Origin: Pleodorina starrii
Taxonomy: Eukaryota > Chlorophyta > Chlorophyceae > Chlamydomonadales > Volvocaceae
Direction: 5' to 3'
Length of the DNA: 64,000 bases
NCBI GenBank assembly: GCA_030267565.1
Contig: BRXU01000007.1
Location: 1,488,001-1,552,000 of the forward strand
Shown here piece after piece: positions 11,482 to 25,100 of this stretch. Positions within the stretch are counted from its first letter, which is position 1, and each line of letters opens with the position of its first letter. Position numbers and translations under genes: made by a program. A model generated the notes under the pieces. It was given only the letters and a program-made list of their open reading frames with translations. It was not told the DNA's origin and ran no database searches.

Positions 11482-14400
11482 TCACCGCGACGACACCGCG
11501 ATGCGGCCACGGTCGCCGCCCGCCGCCGCCCCAATCACCCGCTCCAGAGCCAACGACGCCGCCTCGTCACCGCCGCAAATGCCACACAAGCTGCAGCCAC
11601 AGCCGACAAGCTCCAGCCTGTCAACCGCCGGGTAACGGCCGCCTGAGCTGCCGCCATCAATGCCGTACAAGCCCGAGCGCGCCGCCACGTCAGCCCCACC
11701 TCCGCATCCGCCTCCATCGATACGGCGACCGTCGTCGGTGCCTCCGCCGCGGGCTTCGCCGCCGCCGGCTGCGGCTGCGGCGGCTGCGGCTGCGGCGGCG
11801 GCTGCGGCTACTGCGGTGCCGCGCATGACCGACACCAGCGCCGCCGCGGCTCTAGCCGTCAGACCGGAGAAACCGCGCAGCGTCAGGGTACGAATGTACG
11901 GCACGTACGGCAGCGCCAAGGCCAGGGTAGCCAAGAACGACTCGGGGCCCGTGAACACTGTGGCTTCAGGGCTGGCGTCGCCGCCGCGGCGACATCCGCA
12001 TTCGGGGCAGGGAGGATCGACGGCGGCGCCGGCGTCGGCCGCCATGGGTGCATCCGCCGCCGCCGCCGCCGCCGTCGATGGCGCGCCCGTCGCCTTCCCC
12101 ACCTCCTGTTCCTCCTCCCGCTTTTCCTCCGCCTCCTTCTCTTCCACGCACACCATCAAGTGCTCTACCGCGCACCCCGCAAGCGCAGTGGCCAGAACCG
12201 CCGCCTTGCACGCGGCGACGGTTGCGGCTCTGCCGGCGGCGGAGGTTGCGACTTTGCCGGCGGCGGCGGCGGCGGCGGTTGCGGCTTTGCTGGCGGCGAC
12301 GGTTGCGGCTTCGCTGGCGGCGGCGGCGGCAGCGGCGGACGACGGCTGTCCGGGCAGTCCCGCAATCGGCCATAAGCCCCGCGACGCGAGGCCGAGCGAC
12401 AGGATCCGACAGCGCCCCCGGGCGGCGGCGGCGCCGTCACCGTCAACGTCATCCGCCGCCTGCGGCGGTGGCGGTGGCGGCGATGACGACGACGACGACG
12501 ATGACCGACCCACGGGCCACAGCTTCGCCGCCGCCCGCACCGCCGCCGCTACCGAATACACGTCCTGCAACTCCCCAATGTGCAACCGCTGCAGCGGCGC
12601 CACCGGCGTTGCGCCGCCGCCTCTGGCGGCGGCGGCGGCGACAACGGATCCTCCGGCGACCGCGGCACCTTCCCGCGTCGGGCCTGCCGCCGCCGATGGC
12701 GGCGGCGGCGGCGGCCGCGGCGCCACATCCGCCAGGCACCTGCCCATCAGCCGCAGCTCATCCCGCAGCGGCCACGGATCCCGGATCTCCAGGTACGACA
12801 GGTACGGCAGCGTCAGGATGACGTGCCAGGCGTTCTCGTGCGAGGGTAGCTTGGACAGCGCCAGGCGGCGGAGGGCGGGGAACATAAGGCCCAGTCGCGG
12901 GCAGGCGAGCGGCAGCACGCAGGAGCGGACGCGCAGGCTCGTGACGCTGGCGGCGGCGGCGGCGGCGGCGCCGCCGCCGCCGCCGTCAGGGCTGCCCCAG
13001 GGCAACGAGGAATCGCCTAGAAACTCGACGGAGAGGTTTCGCAGGCTGGAACACGCCGCCAGGGCGCGTGCGTGGCCGAGGGCGAAGCCGCGGGGGACAC
13101 GTGAGGCGCTGAAGCGACCGGCGTAGAAGGCCACGGCGTCGGCGTCGGCGTCGGCGGCGATGGTGACGTCGGGGGCCACTGCGCCGGCGGGCGGCCGCAC
13201 GATGTCCAGGGTATGCAGGTGCGGCAGGTCCCCCAGGGCCTGCAGTACAGTACAGTACAGTACGGCAGAAATGGTAGAAAGGGCAAATTCAAAAGGGTTG
13301 AAGTGCGGCATTGAGATGACTGCCGTACTGGCCGTGCTCTGCGCACGGCGATCCTGCTCTACCGGTACCACCACACACAGAAACAGCATTGGAATGCGTA
13401 TAGCAAGGAACAAGGAACATCCCCAACACCGAAACAACCCGACAAGATCTCAACTCCCAACGTCCCAAAATCTCTAATCCCTCTTCCTCTATCTCTCTCT
13501 CCCTCTTCCTCTCCCCTCTCTCTTCCTCTCTCCCTCTCTCTCGCGCGCACGTGCGCGTGCACACACACGCACTCACCTGCAGAGCGGCCGCCGGCGGTGG
13601 GACGCCGCCGTTTCCCGCGAGCTTCAGTCGACGGAGCCGGGGTGCACGGGCCGCCAGCAGCTGCAGTACCTCCTTGCCAAAGACTGCCGTACTGCCGCCG
13701 CCGCCGAGGCATCCGTTGCCGCCGCCGAAGCCGCTCAGCGCCAACTCGACAACCGTCAGGTTCGGCAGCGACGGCAGGCCCGACAGCGGAGACGGTAACG
13801 GCAGCGGCGGCGGCAGGGGTGACGGCTCCGGAACCGTCGGCATCAGCACCGACAGACGCTCGAGGCCGTCCGCCACATCCGACAACGCATGGAGCTGCTC
13901 CGGAGCCTTGACGTACAAGTACGGCACAGGCAAGCCGTACAACAGGTCGCCGTAGACGACACCCTCCCCGCCGTCACCAGCACTCTCCTGTTTCTGGCGC
14001 TGTAGCGCCAATAGCAGCAGCTGCGGCTGCCGCCACCCGCCGGAACTACTGCCGCCGCCTCCGCCGCTTCCGCCGCCTCCGCCGGCGCTGGCGCCGGCGT
14101 GGAGACCCTCGCCGCCGGCGACGCCGACGTCAGCTCGGAGGACTTCCCGACCCAGCAGGCGGAGCCGCACATTGGGCCGGCCGCGTTGCAGGAAGCCGAG
14201 CCAAGCGTACGGCACCGGCAACGCCGCCGCAGCCGCCGCCGCTGCCTCGAACTCCGCCGGGGGTGGCGGCGGCGGCGGCCAGCTGGGCAGCACGCTGGGT
14301 TCCAAGACGACATGCAACGTTGAAGCCACATTGCCGCCGCCGCCGCCGTCTCTGTCGCGGTCCCCGTTCAACGCATCAGCCAGACGAGCCCATCCCTCCG

Positions 14401-14920
14401 TGATCCGCTGCGCCCGCCACTCCCTCGATGCCTCCATAGGACCGCCGCCGCCGCTTCCGCCGCCAGCCGCCGGCACCGCCGCCGGCGCTCCGCCGCAGAG
14501 GAGCAGCACCTGGAGCCGACCCAGATCGCGAACCGCCGCGGTCAGCGCCGCCAGCTCCCCCTCATCGGGCCCATCGAGACGGAAGTGGATTTCCAGGTAG
14601 CGTAGATTGCTGCTGCCGGGGCCGCCGTCGGCGGCGGCGGCGGCGGCGGTGCGAAGCAGCAGCAGCGGGCCCGCCGCGGCCGCGGCCGCGGCCGCGCCGG
14701 TGGCCGTCGTGGAAAGGTGACTGCGGCTTGTCGGTGTTGGCGGGGCCTGCAGCCGCAGCGCGAGGGCGCGGGCGCGGTCGCGGAGGAGGGCGTCTCTGAA
14801 CTGGCGGCAGGTGGCCGCGAGGCAGCGGTGGGAGGCGCGCGGCAGCAGGTCGCAGAGGTCGGTCAGCAGGTCGGACGGGAGCTGCGACAGGCGACAGGAA
14901 GGTTGACTTTGGCTTTGCAT
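11482..14920 (-). CDS. F-box / leucine-rich-repeat-like protein, 1033 aa
   Basis: Two exons, 14920-13577 and 13239-11482, joined through CTGCAG|GTGAGT and TACTGCAG|GCC with phase 0. The N-terminus (about residues 8-50) reads RLSQLPSDLLTDLCDLLPRA followed by LAATCRQFRDALLRDR, the usual F-box layout; F-box proteins link substrates to SCF ubiquitin ligases. Scattered Leu-rich stretches follow (LRYLEIHFRL, LPNLTVVELALSGF, LPHLHTLDIVRPP, LRRLALSKLP), consistent with an irregular leucine-rich repeat domain for substrate binding. Long Ala, Gly and Ser runs interrupt the repeats. A Cys-rich patch (CGCSLCGICGG) lies near the C-terminus. The substrate is unknown. The many frames open on the other strand are GC-rich shadows. 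Confidence 0.72.
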
Positions 14921-16398
14921 CTTGACTTGGCTGGCTGCTGCAATGGCCGCCCTGCCTCTCGTTGCTGCTGCTGCTGCTGCGAGCGGAGGAGCCTCGAGCG
15001 CTGCTGCTGCGAGCGTCTGCGCGACAGGGCGCTACGCGTGCGTTGTGCTTGCGCTTGCGCTTTGCGTGTGTTTGTTATTGGCTGAACAGCAGCGAAGGAG
15101 AAGAAGAAGGAAAGATACTGACGGAGTAGGCAACATTCAAACCCAAGGCCAACGATGACTATTACGCGATCTGGGCAGAATGCATGTTATGTGTCATGTG
15201 CGGAGGTTGGTGGTGGATCCTAGGGCAAGAATCAGGGTATGAACTCATACATCATGAATTGCTGGGGCTGTGCCGACTGCGGTGAATTTGACGCAGATCC
15301 CTCCCTCCCATTTCGTCCCGTCCAAGGCGCCCAGGCGCCGTCCGAGGCAGGAATACGGCTGCTCGCTTAAACAATCGGGTTGCCTCGCTCCCTTGACCTT
15401 TGGCTGGTTGAAGTTGGTGCCTTCCTTTGCGCTTCGCCGTTATTATTAGCGCTAAGTTCGGCTGTACCGCCTGCGGCGAGATTGGCCCCGCCATGGCGCC
15501 GGGCCTACTCTGTCGGCTTCGGTGCACAGCGCGAAAGCCCTTGTTTTGGTGGTCATCTATGTCTCTCGTGTAGCAGCGTTCGTTTGGAGTGATGCTTTAT
15601 TTCGTCGCCATGGCTGTATGTCGTGTATGGCTGTCGTTGTCGTTGTCGTGGATAAATGGGTCTGCGTGACCCGTGGATCACGCAGCTAGCCGGCGTGCAC
15701 GTGGGCAGAGTTGTCTGAAGGAGGCGGGTATCGCAGGGCTCCGTGCTTCCTTCCCTGGAGAGGCAGCGGCTGCTTTGCGGGTGTACGTTGGGCGGAACCT
15801 GGCGGGATGGATGCTCGGGTCCACCCACCATCGGCACCCGGGCAAGCATGTATGGGCAGCCGCCAGGTGGGGTGGGACCGACATCCTACTGTCACATTAC
15901 CGGCGCTGAGCCGCCCACGTTTCTCATATCTCTTTCGCCTTTTACTAAAGAGATCAGCGAGTGCGGCTCACGGAGGCGCATATCTACACTTTTTGCAAGG
16001 CTTTTGCCTTCCCCAATCAAAAGACAAAAAAGCCCGGTTTGATCAGCACACCTACGGAAGCATCGCTATGCAACAGGCGGCCAGCATCTGCTGATATGTA
16101 TCGCCTCATAATAGTTATTAGCAGCTACCCCCGGCAGTGAGGGTGCTGCATGCATAACGAGCGCTGCACAACGAGCGCTCGCTGGGCTCCGACAAAGCGA
16201 GCTCGAGCTTCGCTCCGAACGAGGTCGATCGATCGATCCTGATCGATCGTGGTAGCGGATCTACCACGAGAGCTTTCAACGCTACACGATAAGTCGAACA
16301 CACATTCATGCCAGCTGAGAAATCTGTGTTGCTATATGCAAGCTATGAATATATTTCGTGTTGGATAGCGATCGATTTCCGGCCATCTATCTTATTTG

Positions 16399-16403
16399 TT
16401 ACA
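16399..16403 (-). terminator. TGTAA polyadenylation signal (candidate) for the AP2 gene
   Basis: TTACA on the plus strand. It is the first such word I could find by eye below the AP2 stop codon (19467), which would imply a 3' UTR near 3 kb. The word is seen; its use is inferred, and a non-canonical nearer signal is quite possible. Confidence 0.2.
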
Positions 16404-18244
16404 TGAAATCTGCTCCGCGGTAAACACGCAAACCAAGCAAATAGTTTAGGAAAATCAAACAAAAGCACAACGGTAATGTATTAAATTACGGCATAACTGT
16501 ACAACCGGCGGGTGGATGACTCGGCGGCGGTTGGATGGGCGGATGGATGAGCACGAGCATGGACGGCGGAAGTTGGGAATGAAGCGAGGAAAGAAAGATC
16601 GATAGAAAGGCGAAAGAAAACCCTACACACACGCGGGGTGTGCTTGCTTGTTCACAGCAGCCGCAACAACAGCAGCACATTACCACAGCAGGCACAGCCA
16701 GGCACAGCCTCAAAACCCTTAATCTCTATAAAAACCCGGAACCCCAAGTGCACTTCAAACACACGACAACACTCACCCACCAAACTGGGGAAAGTAGTCA
16801 TCCGGGAGAGGGAAATAGAGGGCGGTGCCTCCTGCTGCTGGCAGAGCGATCTGCTGGCAAGCAACACACCCTTCCCCACGCAAGTGTGAACCGCTAGCTA
16901 CTGCAGAAAGACGAAACCGACAACAGCGCTGAAAACCGCGCCAGATAGAAAAAGTAATAAATGCCTGTCCATATGCTGGACAGACAGCAAGAGACACAAT
17001 ATAAAGCCTACCGAGCCCACCGTACGTCTCGCCGCAAGCGACAGAGTGCCGTACGGTATCGGCTCTGCCGTACAGACTGCGTGTCCGTCGTCATCAGTTT
17101 GTCGCTGCGGAAAGTTGATCGCTGACCAGCCACCGACTTCCGTCGTACGTCCGTCCATTCGGGCGCACATGCATGTACGTACCCACCGCCAAAACCACGG
17201 TACATAACCATCCGTTGGTCACCATGCATGCAAACCATGCGTGCAACCCATCCATGCAGGCAACCAAGCGACCAATGCAATGCATGACGAACAACTCACC
17301 CATCCACGCATGAAAGCCACGCATGCACACCACACCACAGCGAGCCAGCGCTTCGAACGTTCTGCCGCAGCAGCAAACACACATGCACAGGCGCGCTCGG
17401 AGCGCCGTCGTCGTGCGTGCGTCCCCCCCTGCTGCCTCCATCTATCCTCAACCGCAAGTCACTTCCATGCTTGCTTGCGCGCGACGGAAAGCAGCGAGTA
17501 CCGGCAGCTAGTGAGCCGCCGGCCATCCCGCCATTCCGCGCGAACGAACCGCGAACCACCCGCCCAGCCACAGTCCAGTAGTCAATGCCGGCGCCGCACA
17601 CGCATACCCACCCACCATCGCGCGTCCGTCAACTCGAACCTCGCTCAGAACCCCCGCCAGACAATGTCGTCTCGACCCATAAAATCAACCAGGATAGTTC
17701 GATGAGAAAAAGGGCGAGTACACCGTATGTAGCGGCAAATAACGAAAGCGAGCGAGCGAGGATGTTGTTGAACCCCTGGTAGGTAAGAGACAGACGCGAA
17801 GCGTAACGAACCGCAATTTGTTAAGAGGCTGCGTGCGCGGTACGGCGGTCCGTCGGGTATGTACGGCTATGTACGGCAGTGTAAGGAAGTCCGGCCCATG
17901 ACGGCGGTCGGCGGCGGTCCGCGTGCACACCGATCGACAGATAGACGACAGACGAGTTGCAAATAATTGTAAATTCCAACAATCACACACACAGACACAG
18001 CAAAAAAAGATCAACCTACGCACAGAAGACCAACGAAGTTACCCCGCCCGTGCGTGCGCGCAAAGCTCCCACGCACACAACCCCGCCAATCAAAAGTTCA
18101 GCAAAACCAATCAAAAGCGACCGACGGGCCGCGGCGGGGCATCAATCCCACACGACCCACTGGCTGCGATGCTGTCAGCAGCACCCAGGCATCCTTCATT
18201 CGCTTGCGAGGCTCGTCCGGGGCCCACTCCTGTAGTAACACACC

Positions 18245-18335
18245 CACCTCCACCTCCACCTCCACCTCCACCTCCACCTCCACCTCCACCTCCACCTCCA
18301 CTTCCACCTCCACCTCCACCTCCACCTCCACCTCC
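18245..18335. repeat. (CCTCCA)n hexanucleotide array
   Basis: Some fifteen tandem CCTCCA units with one CTTCCA variant, in the gene-free region. Confidence 0.95.
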
Positions 18336-18500
18336 TGAGGAGATGGAGCGCCTCGCTCTCTCTCTGTCTGCTCAGGTCTGCTGCTCACACGTGTTATGTC
18401 GATCGACCGGGAACGAATCCGCAGTTCCGCACACACACAGCAGCAGAGCTTACCTACCCACCCGCCTACCTACCGGTACCCATCCGCGGCCGAACGAACG

Positions 18501-18551
18501 AAGAAACGAAGAGGCCACACGAACGAAGAAACGAAGAGGCCACACCAGAAA
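18501..18551. repeat. 25-bp tandem duplication
   Basis: The unit GAACGAAGAAACGAAGAGGC plus CACAC occurs twice back to back without change, which suggests a recent duplication. Confidence 0.85.
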
Positions 18552-19466
18552 AGCCCAAACAGTGAACGGATGTCGGTATGGTACAAATGATGTGCTGGGT
18601 GGAAGCCCTACCTACCTGCTTAGCTCTCATGCCAAACTTCGTTGTGCCAAACTTGTGCGATCACGCCCATTGTGCGATCACGCCCATGAGTCTGCATATG
18701 TCATAGAGAATAAGTGTTATTATCCGTCCGGATGGATCCAGGATGGAAGTGTCGTACCCCGATCGAGGCTGCGCCGCCAATCAACGATCGCAAACCTGTA
18801 CTGCTGCCACGCAGAGTCTATATGTACGGTCAGGACTTTGTACAACAAGAGCCTGTACTGCAACCAACCAGAGCGAGCCTGCACGGCCAAGGGCCTGTAC
18901 GACCAAGGTAGTGCCTGTACAATGACAGAAAAGTAACGAAGTGCATCGCTGCACGCTCAAATGATGAGCCACGCAGCACGAATCGTCACCCATCGATCGA
19001 AGAGCCTGCTGCTGCGTGCGGGCTGCAACATGCAAGTCGCGCGTGCACCCCATCGCCACGCATGCATGTGCATCCATCCGCACATGAAACCCCCCTCACT
19101 CCATGCGGGCCGCCCCTGCCTGCCTGCTGACCCCATCCATCTACCTTTACTTCTGAGGTTCCGGAGCCATCCCGCCGCCGTAACATCGATTGATCAACAT
19201 CCATCCTCCGCATGGGTCCACATCCCCCGTCAACCGATTCCTTCCTTCATGCACAACAACAGCATGCACATCCCACTCCCTCCCTCCATCTTTCTGTCCG
19301 CGGACCCACAGATGCGCAACCACCGCCGGCCGCCTGCTGCTGCAAGCTGCTGCCGGCTGCTGCAAGCCGCCAGCAGCTGCCGCGTGCACACGCACACACG
19401 CATACGCAGGCAGGTTGCATGCACGCACTTTTGCGCGGAATGAGCCCCCCCCCGCCCCGATCCCAT

Positions 19467-22142
19467 TTACTGCTTCACGGCAGCATCCAACGGCGGGGCG
19501 CCAGCAGGACCGTTGCCCTGAAGGAACGCGGCCACCAGAAGCGCAGCGTCGTTGCCGACGTCGCCGCTGCCGCCGTCGGCGCCGCCGCTGGTGTTGCTGT
19601 TGACGCCCCAAAAGCCGCCGCCGTTCGCTGGCGTCGTCGGCGCCGCCGCCGCCGCCGCCGTTACCGCGGCGGCGACGGCTGTCGTCCACCGAAAGGCTCC
19701 GGCGCTCTGCGACCCAAAGGTCAAACTGCCGTACGGCGCCGGTAAGGTTGCCGCCGCCGCCGCCGCCGTCGCCGCCGCCGGCCAGGCGCCGTGCCAGCCG
19801 TTGCCGACATCGTCGGCGGCCGAGGCGTGGCTGGCCTCGCCGTCACCTGTACGGCGCATAGCGGTCGCCAGGAGAGACCCGTCGCCGCCGCTGCCGCCGC
19901 CGCTGGCGTCGCCGAGGCCGGAGCCGAGGCCCGGCATTATTGGCGACGGCGATGCGGCCGCCTGGAACGACTGGGCGTCCGTGTGGAACGGGTAGAACTG
20001 CGGCTGCTGCTGCTGCTGCGGCTGCTGCGGCTGCGCCTGCCGCTTTCCCTGCCGCTGCCGCCGCGGCTGCTGCCGCTGCTGCGCTTGCTGAGGCGGCTGC
20101 AGCGGCGGCATGAGTTGCTGCGGAGGCAGGTGCGGGTAGCCTGACGGCGGCGCGGTCGTCCGCGGAGCGCTGTCGTGCAGCAGCAGGGTGTACGTTCCCG
20201 CGGCCGCCGCCGCCGCCGGCGTCGACGGCGGCAGCTGCTGCGGCGGCGGCGGCGACGGGGCGTCCGCGAGCGCCATCCCGGTCATAGCGCTGCCGAGGCG
20301 GTCAAGCTGCATCTCGCCGTACTCTGGCGTCGTACCATTGGACGACGACATCCGTGCCGACCGGGTCATGCCACCGCCGCCGCCGCCGCAACTCGCCGAC
20401 GCCGACGCCGCCGCCGACGCGCTGAGGCTCAGGCCGACGCCGCCGAAGCCGCCGCCCGCCGCAAATGCGGCTCCACGCTGCTGCAACTCCGCCGCCGCCG
20501 CCTTGTTGCGGCGGCCGCCGCCGCTACCGCCGGCGAGGTTGTTGCTGCTGCTGCTTCCGAGGCTACCGCCGCCGCTGCCGCTGGGCCCGGCGCCTCCCTG
20601 GAGTTTGCTGGCCTTTGGCCGCGTCAACAGCTTCTGCAGCTGCTCTTCTGAAGGCTGCGACACCCGCAGGGACCAAAGCTCCGGCGGCGGCGGCGGCGGC
20701 GGCGGCCTCGGCGGCCTCGGCGGCGGCGGCGGCCGCGGCGGCGGCGGCGTCCTCGGCGGCGACGGCGCCTCCCCGGCACGCCGCCGCCGCCGGCCCGACG
20801 CCCGCCGAGGGCCCTGCTGGCCGCGTACCTCCCTAGCGGCGGCGCCGCTCTGCCTGTCCTCCACGTCGTCGTCGTCGTCGTCGCCGTCGTCGCCGTCGCG
20901 GGCCTGGCCGTCGTCGGCGCCAAGCTTGGTCAGGCAGCTGGGGGCCATCCCCGCCTGGACCGCCTGCGGGAGTTGCTCCAGGAGCTTCAACTGGCCGGTG
21001 GCGGCGTCCTTGTAGGTGCGCGGGTCGAAGTTGGTGACGGCTTTATCGCCGCGGCGGCGGATGGCAGCGTAGTCGTACGCCATGGCGGCGGCTTCCTCCG
21101 CCTCGAAGGTACCCAGGTACTGCATGTACGACAGGAAATGATGCGGTGTAAGGCAGTACGGCAGGTGAGGTGAGGTGAGCGAGGAGGGATCGCACACTCG
21201 GGGCGCGTGCCGTGATGACAGGCGCCGCGCGCACACAGGGTAAAGGCAAAGACAACAACACACACAGACACACACGTGCAACTGGGATGCTCTTCCACCC
21301 CAGTCAATGGTCGAGAGAAGAGTGAATGAAGCCACACATCAGCCGCGGCCCAGCCGGTCAGCTCGCGACAACAACAATGACCCGCACCACCCACAAATGC
21401 CAGTAGTGATGCCTCGCACCGGCGACATCGCACCGGCGGCAACGCATCGGCGACATCGCAGCACCGGTGATCCTCCGGGTCCCCTCCACCTCGCGATTAA
21501 ACCGCCTGCTCGACAACACCGGCAGGTCAACAACGCACGCCAACAACTAACCCTCAAACGAACCCATCAACCCACCAACCGACCCAACCAACCCAACCCA
21601 CCACTCACCATGTACCCGCTGCCCTCCACCTTGCCGATGCGCGCCTCCCAGAGGCCGGGCTTGCGGTGGCGCGAGACGCCCCGGTACACGGACGTGCCCC
21701 GGTTGAAGCCCGCGGGGCCGCGGCGGAGCATCCGGATGAGGTCGGCCTTGTCCAGGGAGAGCAGCAGGTCTATCTCGTGGCGGTATTCCAGCAGCGGGAA
21801 CTGCAGCAGGGGTGGGGTGGGGGGCAGCAGAGGTGGGGGGCAGCAGGTAGAGGCAGCAGGGGCAGCAGGGGTAGCAGGGGCAGCAGGTAGGGGCGGGGGT
21901 GGGGGCGGGTGCAAGGGTGCCGTACATCTATCCGGCTGCTGAGAGGGTTCGCATGTGTCGCATTTATTTGATGCGTGGCCTGGGTGGGTGGGTGAACGCG
22001 TGAACGTGCCCGGGGCCTGACCGGGGCGGTGCAATGCGGTCTGCGGTCTGCGGTGCGGGGTTCGCACTTCGCTATCCAGTGTGCATGTGGGGCAGCATGT
22101 GTGGCACATTGCATGAGCGTCCGCAACAAAACCACAACTACC

Positions 22143-22179
<37 letters not shown>

Positions 22180-25100
22180 CCACAACCACAACAACAACAA
22201 CCGCCACCAACCACCGCGTCCCTTACATTGGTCGTGGCCTTGGAGCCCCAGAAGACCAGTGCCGCCATGTCGTACGTACGCGCCGCCTCCAGCTCAGTGC
22301 CGTACCCTCCCAGATACACTTGCTTGCCCCGGTTGCGGCCGCTGCCGTCGGAGGTCTTTTTGCGCACTACGGACGAATCCCACAGGTGGGCCTCCCACCT
22401 GCCGGTCCAGATGTGCCTGGCGGGGCGGAGGGCGGAGGGCGGAGGGCGGAGGGCGGCGCGGAGGGCGGGCGGGGCGGGGCGGGGAAGGTGATATGTGTGC
22501 GTGTGCGTGTGTGTGCGTGTATGTGTGTTTGTGTGGTAACATGAGGTGCGGGTTGTGTGTCCGGTTGCGAGTTTCGGGGAGCGGAACCATCCATCCATCC
22601 AGCCAGCCAGCCAGCCAAATGTGACCGATTTCACAGCTTCCGGGGCGAGAGTGCTGAGTCGCCATGAGGCGCCAGTGTACCGAATGTATGTGCGGAGAGC
22701 AGTGGAGGGCCGGCGCTGCGGCGGTGGGCAAGGAGTGAGGAGGGCAGCACATACACCTCCGCTGGAGCTGACCGACCCACGGGTCATTTCCAAACGCACC
22801 AACCCACTCACCTCGTGACGCCCTTGTGCATAGAGCTGCCACAGGTCTTGGTCCGTTGGTTGGGATTCGGCTCATCGTCGGCGGCGGCGGCAGCATCGGC
22901 GGCGGCGGCACCGGTGGCGGCAGCATCGGCGGCGGCACCGGCGGCGGCAGCATCGGCGGCGGCACCGGCGGCGGCACCGGCGGCGGCACCGGCGGCAGCA
23001 TCAGCGGCAGCATCAGCGGCAGCATCAGCGGCAGCATCAGCGGCAGCATCAGCGGCGGCATCAGCGGCGGCGTTTGCGGCACGCCTGGCGGCGCGCCTGG
23101 CGGTGGGCCTGGCGGCGGGGGCGGTAGCGACTTCGTCCCTCTCCGCGATCTGACGGCGCCGCCGGCGCTTACGTGACGCGCCGGCGGCGGCGGCGGCGGC
23201 GATCTCGGATGCGGACGCAAACGGGGACGCGGATGTGGCCGGAGAGCCGCCGCCGCCGCCGCCACCCAGGAGATTGCAGGCGGCTGACTGAGCGCTCGTG
23301 TGGGGGCTGTCGTTGCCGTCGGCGGGCGGGAAGCTGCCGCCGCCGCTGCGCTGTACCGCCACCGTACGGATGTCCAGCGGCAGGCGAAAGCCGTCGGCGG
23401 CGGCGGCGCCGTCGCCCGTGCCTCCCACGCCGCTGGCGGGTACCATAGGGCCCACGAGGGCGCGTTCACCGCCGCCGTGAGGGTACAACGGCGGCGGCGG
23501 CGGCTGCAGCTGCGAGTGGACGACTTGGCTGCCGTACGGCCCCTGCGGGCCCACGGCGGCGGCGCCGCTGCCGAAGCTCCCAGCCTGAGGCAAGCCGAAG
23601 GCGCCGGTGAGCGGCGGTACGCCGCCGCCGGGTACGAACGGATTGGGTACGAACCCGTCATGGTTTCCCTGCGAGGGCTGCAGTGGCTGTAGCAGCGATT
23701 GCTGCTGCTGTAGCTGTAGCTGTGGCAGATTGCCGGTTGGGTTCGCTGCCATGCCGCCGCCGGAGGGCAGACAGGCGTTCATGTACGGTATGTACGACAT
23801 GCCCGCCTGGCCACCCGGGTGGAAAGGGGTCGTTGTGGGCGCGCCGGCGCCGGTGGCAATGGTGGCGCGGATGGCGCCCTCATCAGCGGTGGTCCAGGGA
23901 GGGCATGCGCGCTTCCGCCCTGTACGAATAATGGAAGTACGGGCGGCGGAACAGGACAGCGGTCGTGATGCCGTACCGGTAAGCAACTGTGGCAATCCGC
24001 GTGGTACGAGCCCACGTGGTCAAATGCAGGTGGTAGACACATGTGGTCAGCATACGTGCTTCGCACGTATGCTTAGCACATATATATTACACATACGCAC
24101 ACATTCAATCGACACACGAACCAGCGCAGGTTGACACCGATCTCCCACCCCGTAGCATCATCGTAGCGTCAAGCTGCAAAGAGCACAAGAGATCGATCGA
24201 TCGGCTTTCTCACCTCTCTGGCCGACCGAGCCGCCTCCCAACGGAACATTGCGGTCGTTGGCGGGCGCCGACGCGCCGTTGTAGCCGCCGCCATAGCCGG
24301 CGGCGGCGGCGCCGCCGCCGCCGCCATTGCCCGCGCCGCCGTTGCCAGCCGCACCTCCCTCACCAAAGACTCCGAAGCACTCCGTGAGGCCGCAGCCGTC
24401 GTTGCCGCCGTCGCGAGTGTCGCCGGCGCCGCCGTCGACGGAGGTGACGGACAAGCGGTCGACGTCCATCATTTGCGTGTGGCCTGGCAGACCCATGGGT
24501 CCGTGCAGCGCATCCAGATCAATGATATAAGGCAGCTCGACCCTGGCGGGGGGCTGCAGCTGCTGGGGCTGCAAGGGGACCTCCAGCGGCTGCGGCTGGG
24601 CCGCCGGCAGCACTTGCGGCGGCTGCGACTCCGGCGGGCCGCAGTGCTGCGGCGGCGCCGTGGCCACCTGGTGGTTCTGGAGCGGCAGAACCTGCTGGCC
24701 GTACGGCAGCGGCTGTTGTTGCTGATGAGGGTACGTACGGCCGACGTCGACCGGCGCTGCGCCGGACTGGCAGTCTAGATTGTTGTTCTGCACTTGCAGC
24801 TGCTGCTGCTGCTGCTGATGGCTGTCGTAGCCGTGGTCGCCGTGGAGACGTTGGTTACTCTGCTGGTAGTTCGGGTACTGCTGGTGGTACTGCGGGTGGT
24901 GGTACTGCTGCTGGTACTGCTGGTACTGCTGGTACTGCTGGCGGTGGTGCAGGTGGAGGTGGTGGTGGAGGTGGAGGTGGTGGTGGGGCTGGTGGTTGTC
25001 TTGGGGGTGGTTGTGGGGCTGGTTCGTGCCAGGGCCCAGCGGCCATCCAATGGACGGCGCCGCCGAGGCACCCCCGTGCGCCGCAGCCACGCCGCCTCCG

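Larger units (their letters stand above)
14921..19466. other. Long gene-free region between two minus-strand genes
   Basis: About 4.5 kb upstream of the F-box gene and downstream of the AP2 gene. Much of it (15900-17000, 17900-18900) has clearly lower GC than the exons and many CACA/GCAT tracts. It holds a CCTCCA array, a 25-bp tandem duplication and GATCGATC clusters near 16226-16250. No frame shows a recognisable protein and no RNA gene was recognised. Part of it is probably the AP2 gene's 3' UTR and part the F-box gene's promoter. Confidence 0.5.

Noticed and set aside
11660..13126. Long plus-strand frame opposite F-box exon 2
   Set aside because: GC-rich Ala/Arg shadow frame; the minus frame has an F-box, Leu repeats and consistent splicing.
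16190..16260. GATCGATC cluster as an inverted repeat element
   Set aside because: Mostly a short CGAT tandem run; self-complementarity follows from the repeat unit itself.
17923..18936. 337-codon plus frame across the CCTCCA array
   Set aside because: Its length is due to the Pro-coding hexanucleotide repeat; flanks show no protein features.
19300..19390. CTGCTGC-rich inverted repeats near 19340
   Set aside because: Imperfect and explained by CTG/CAG simple sequence.
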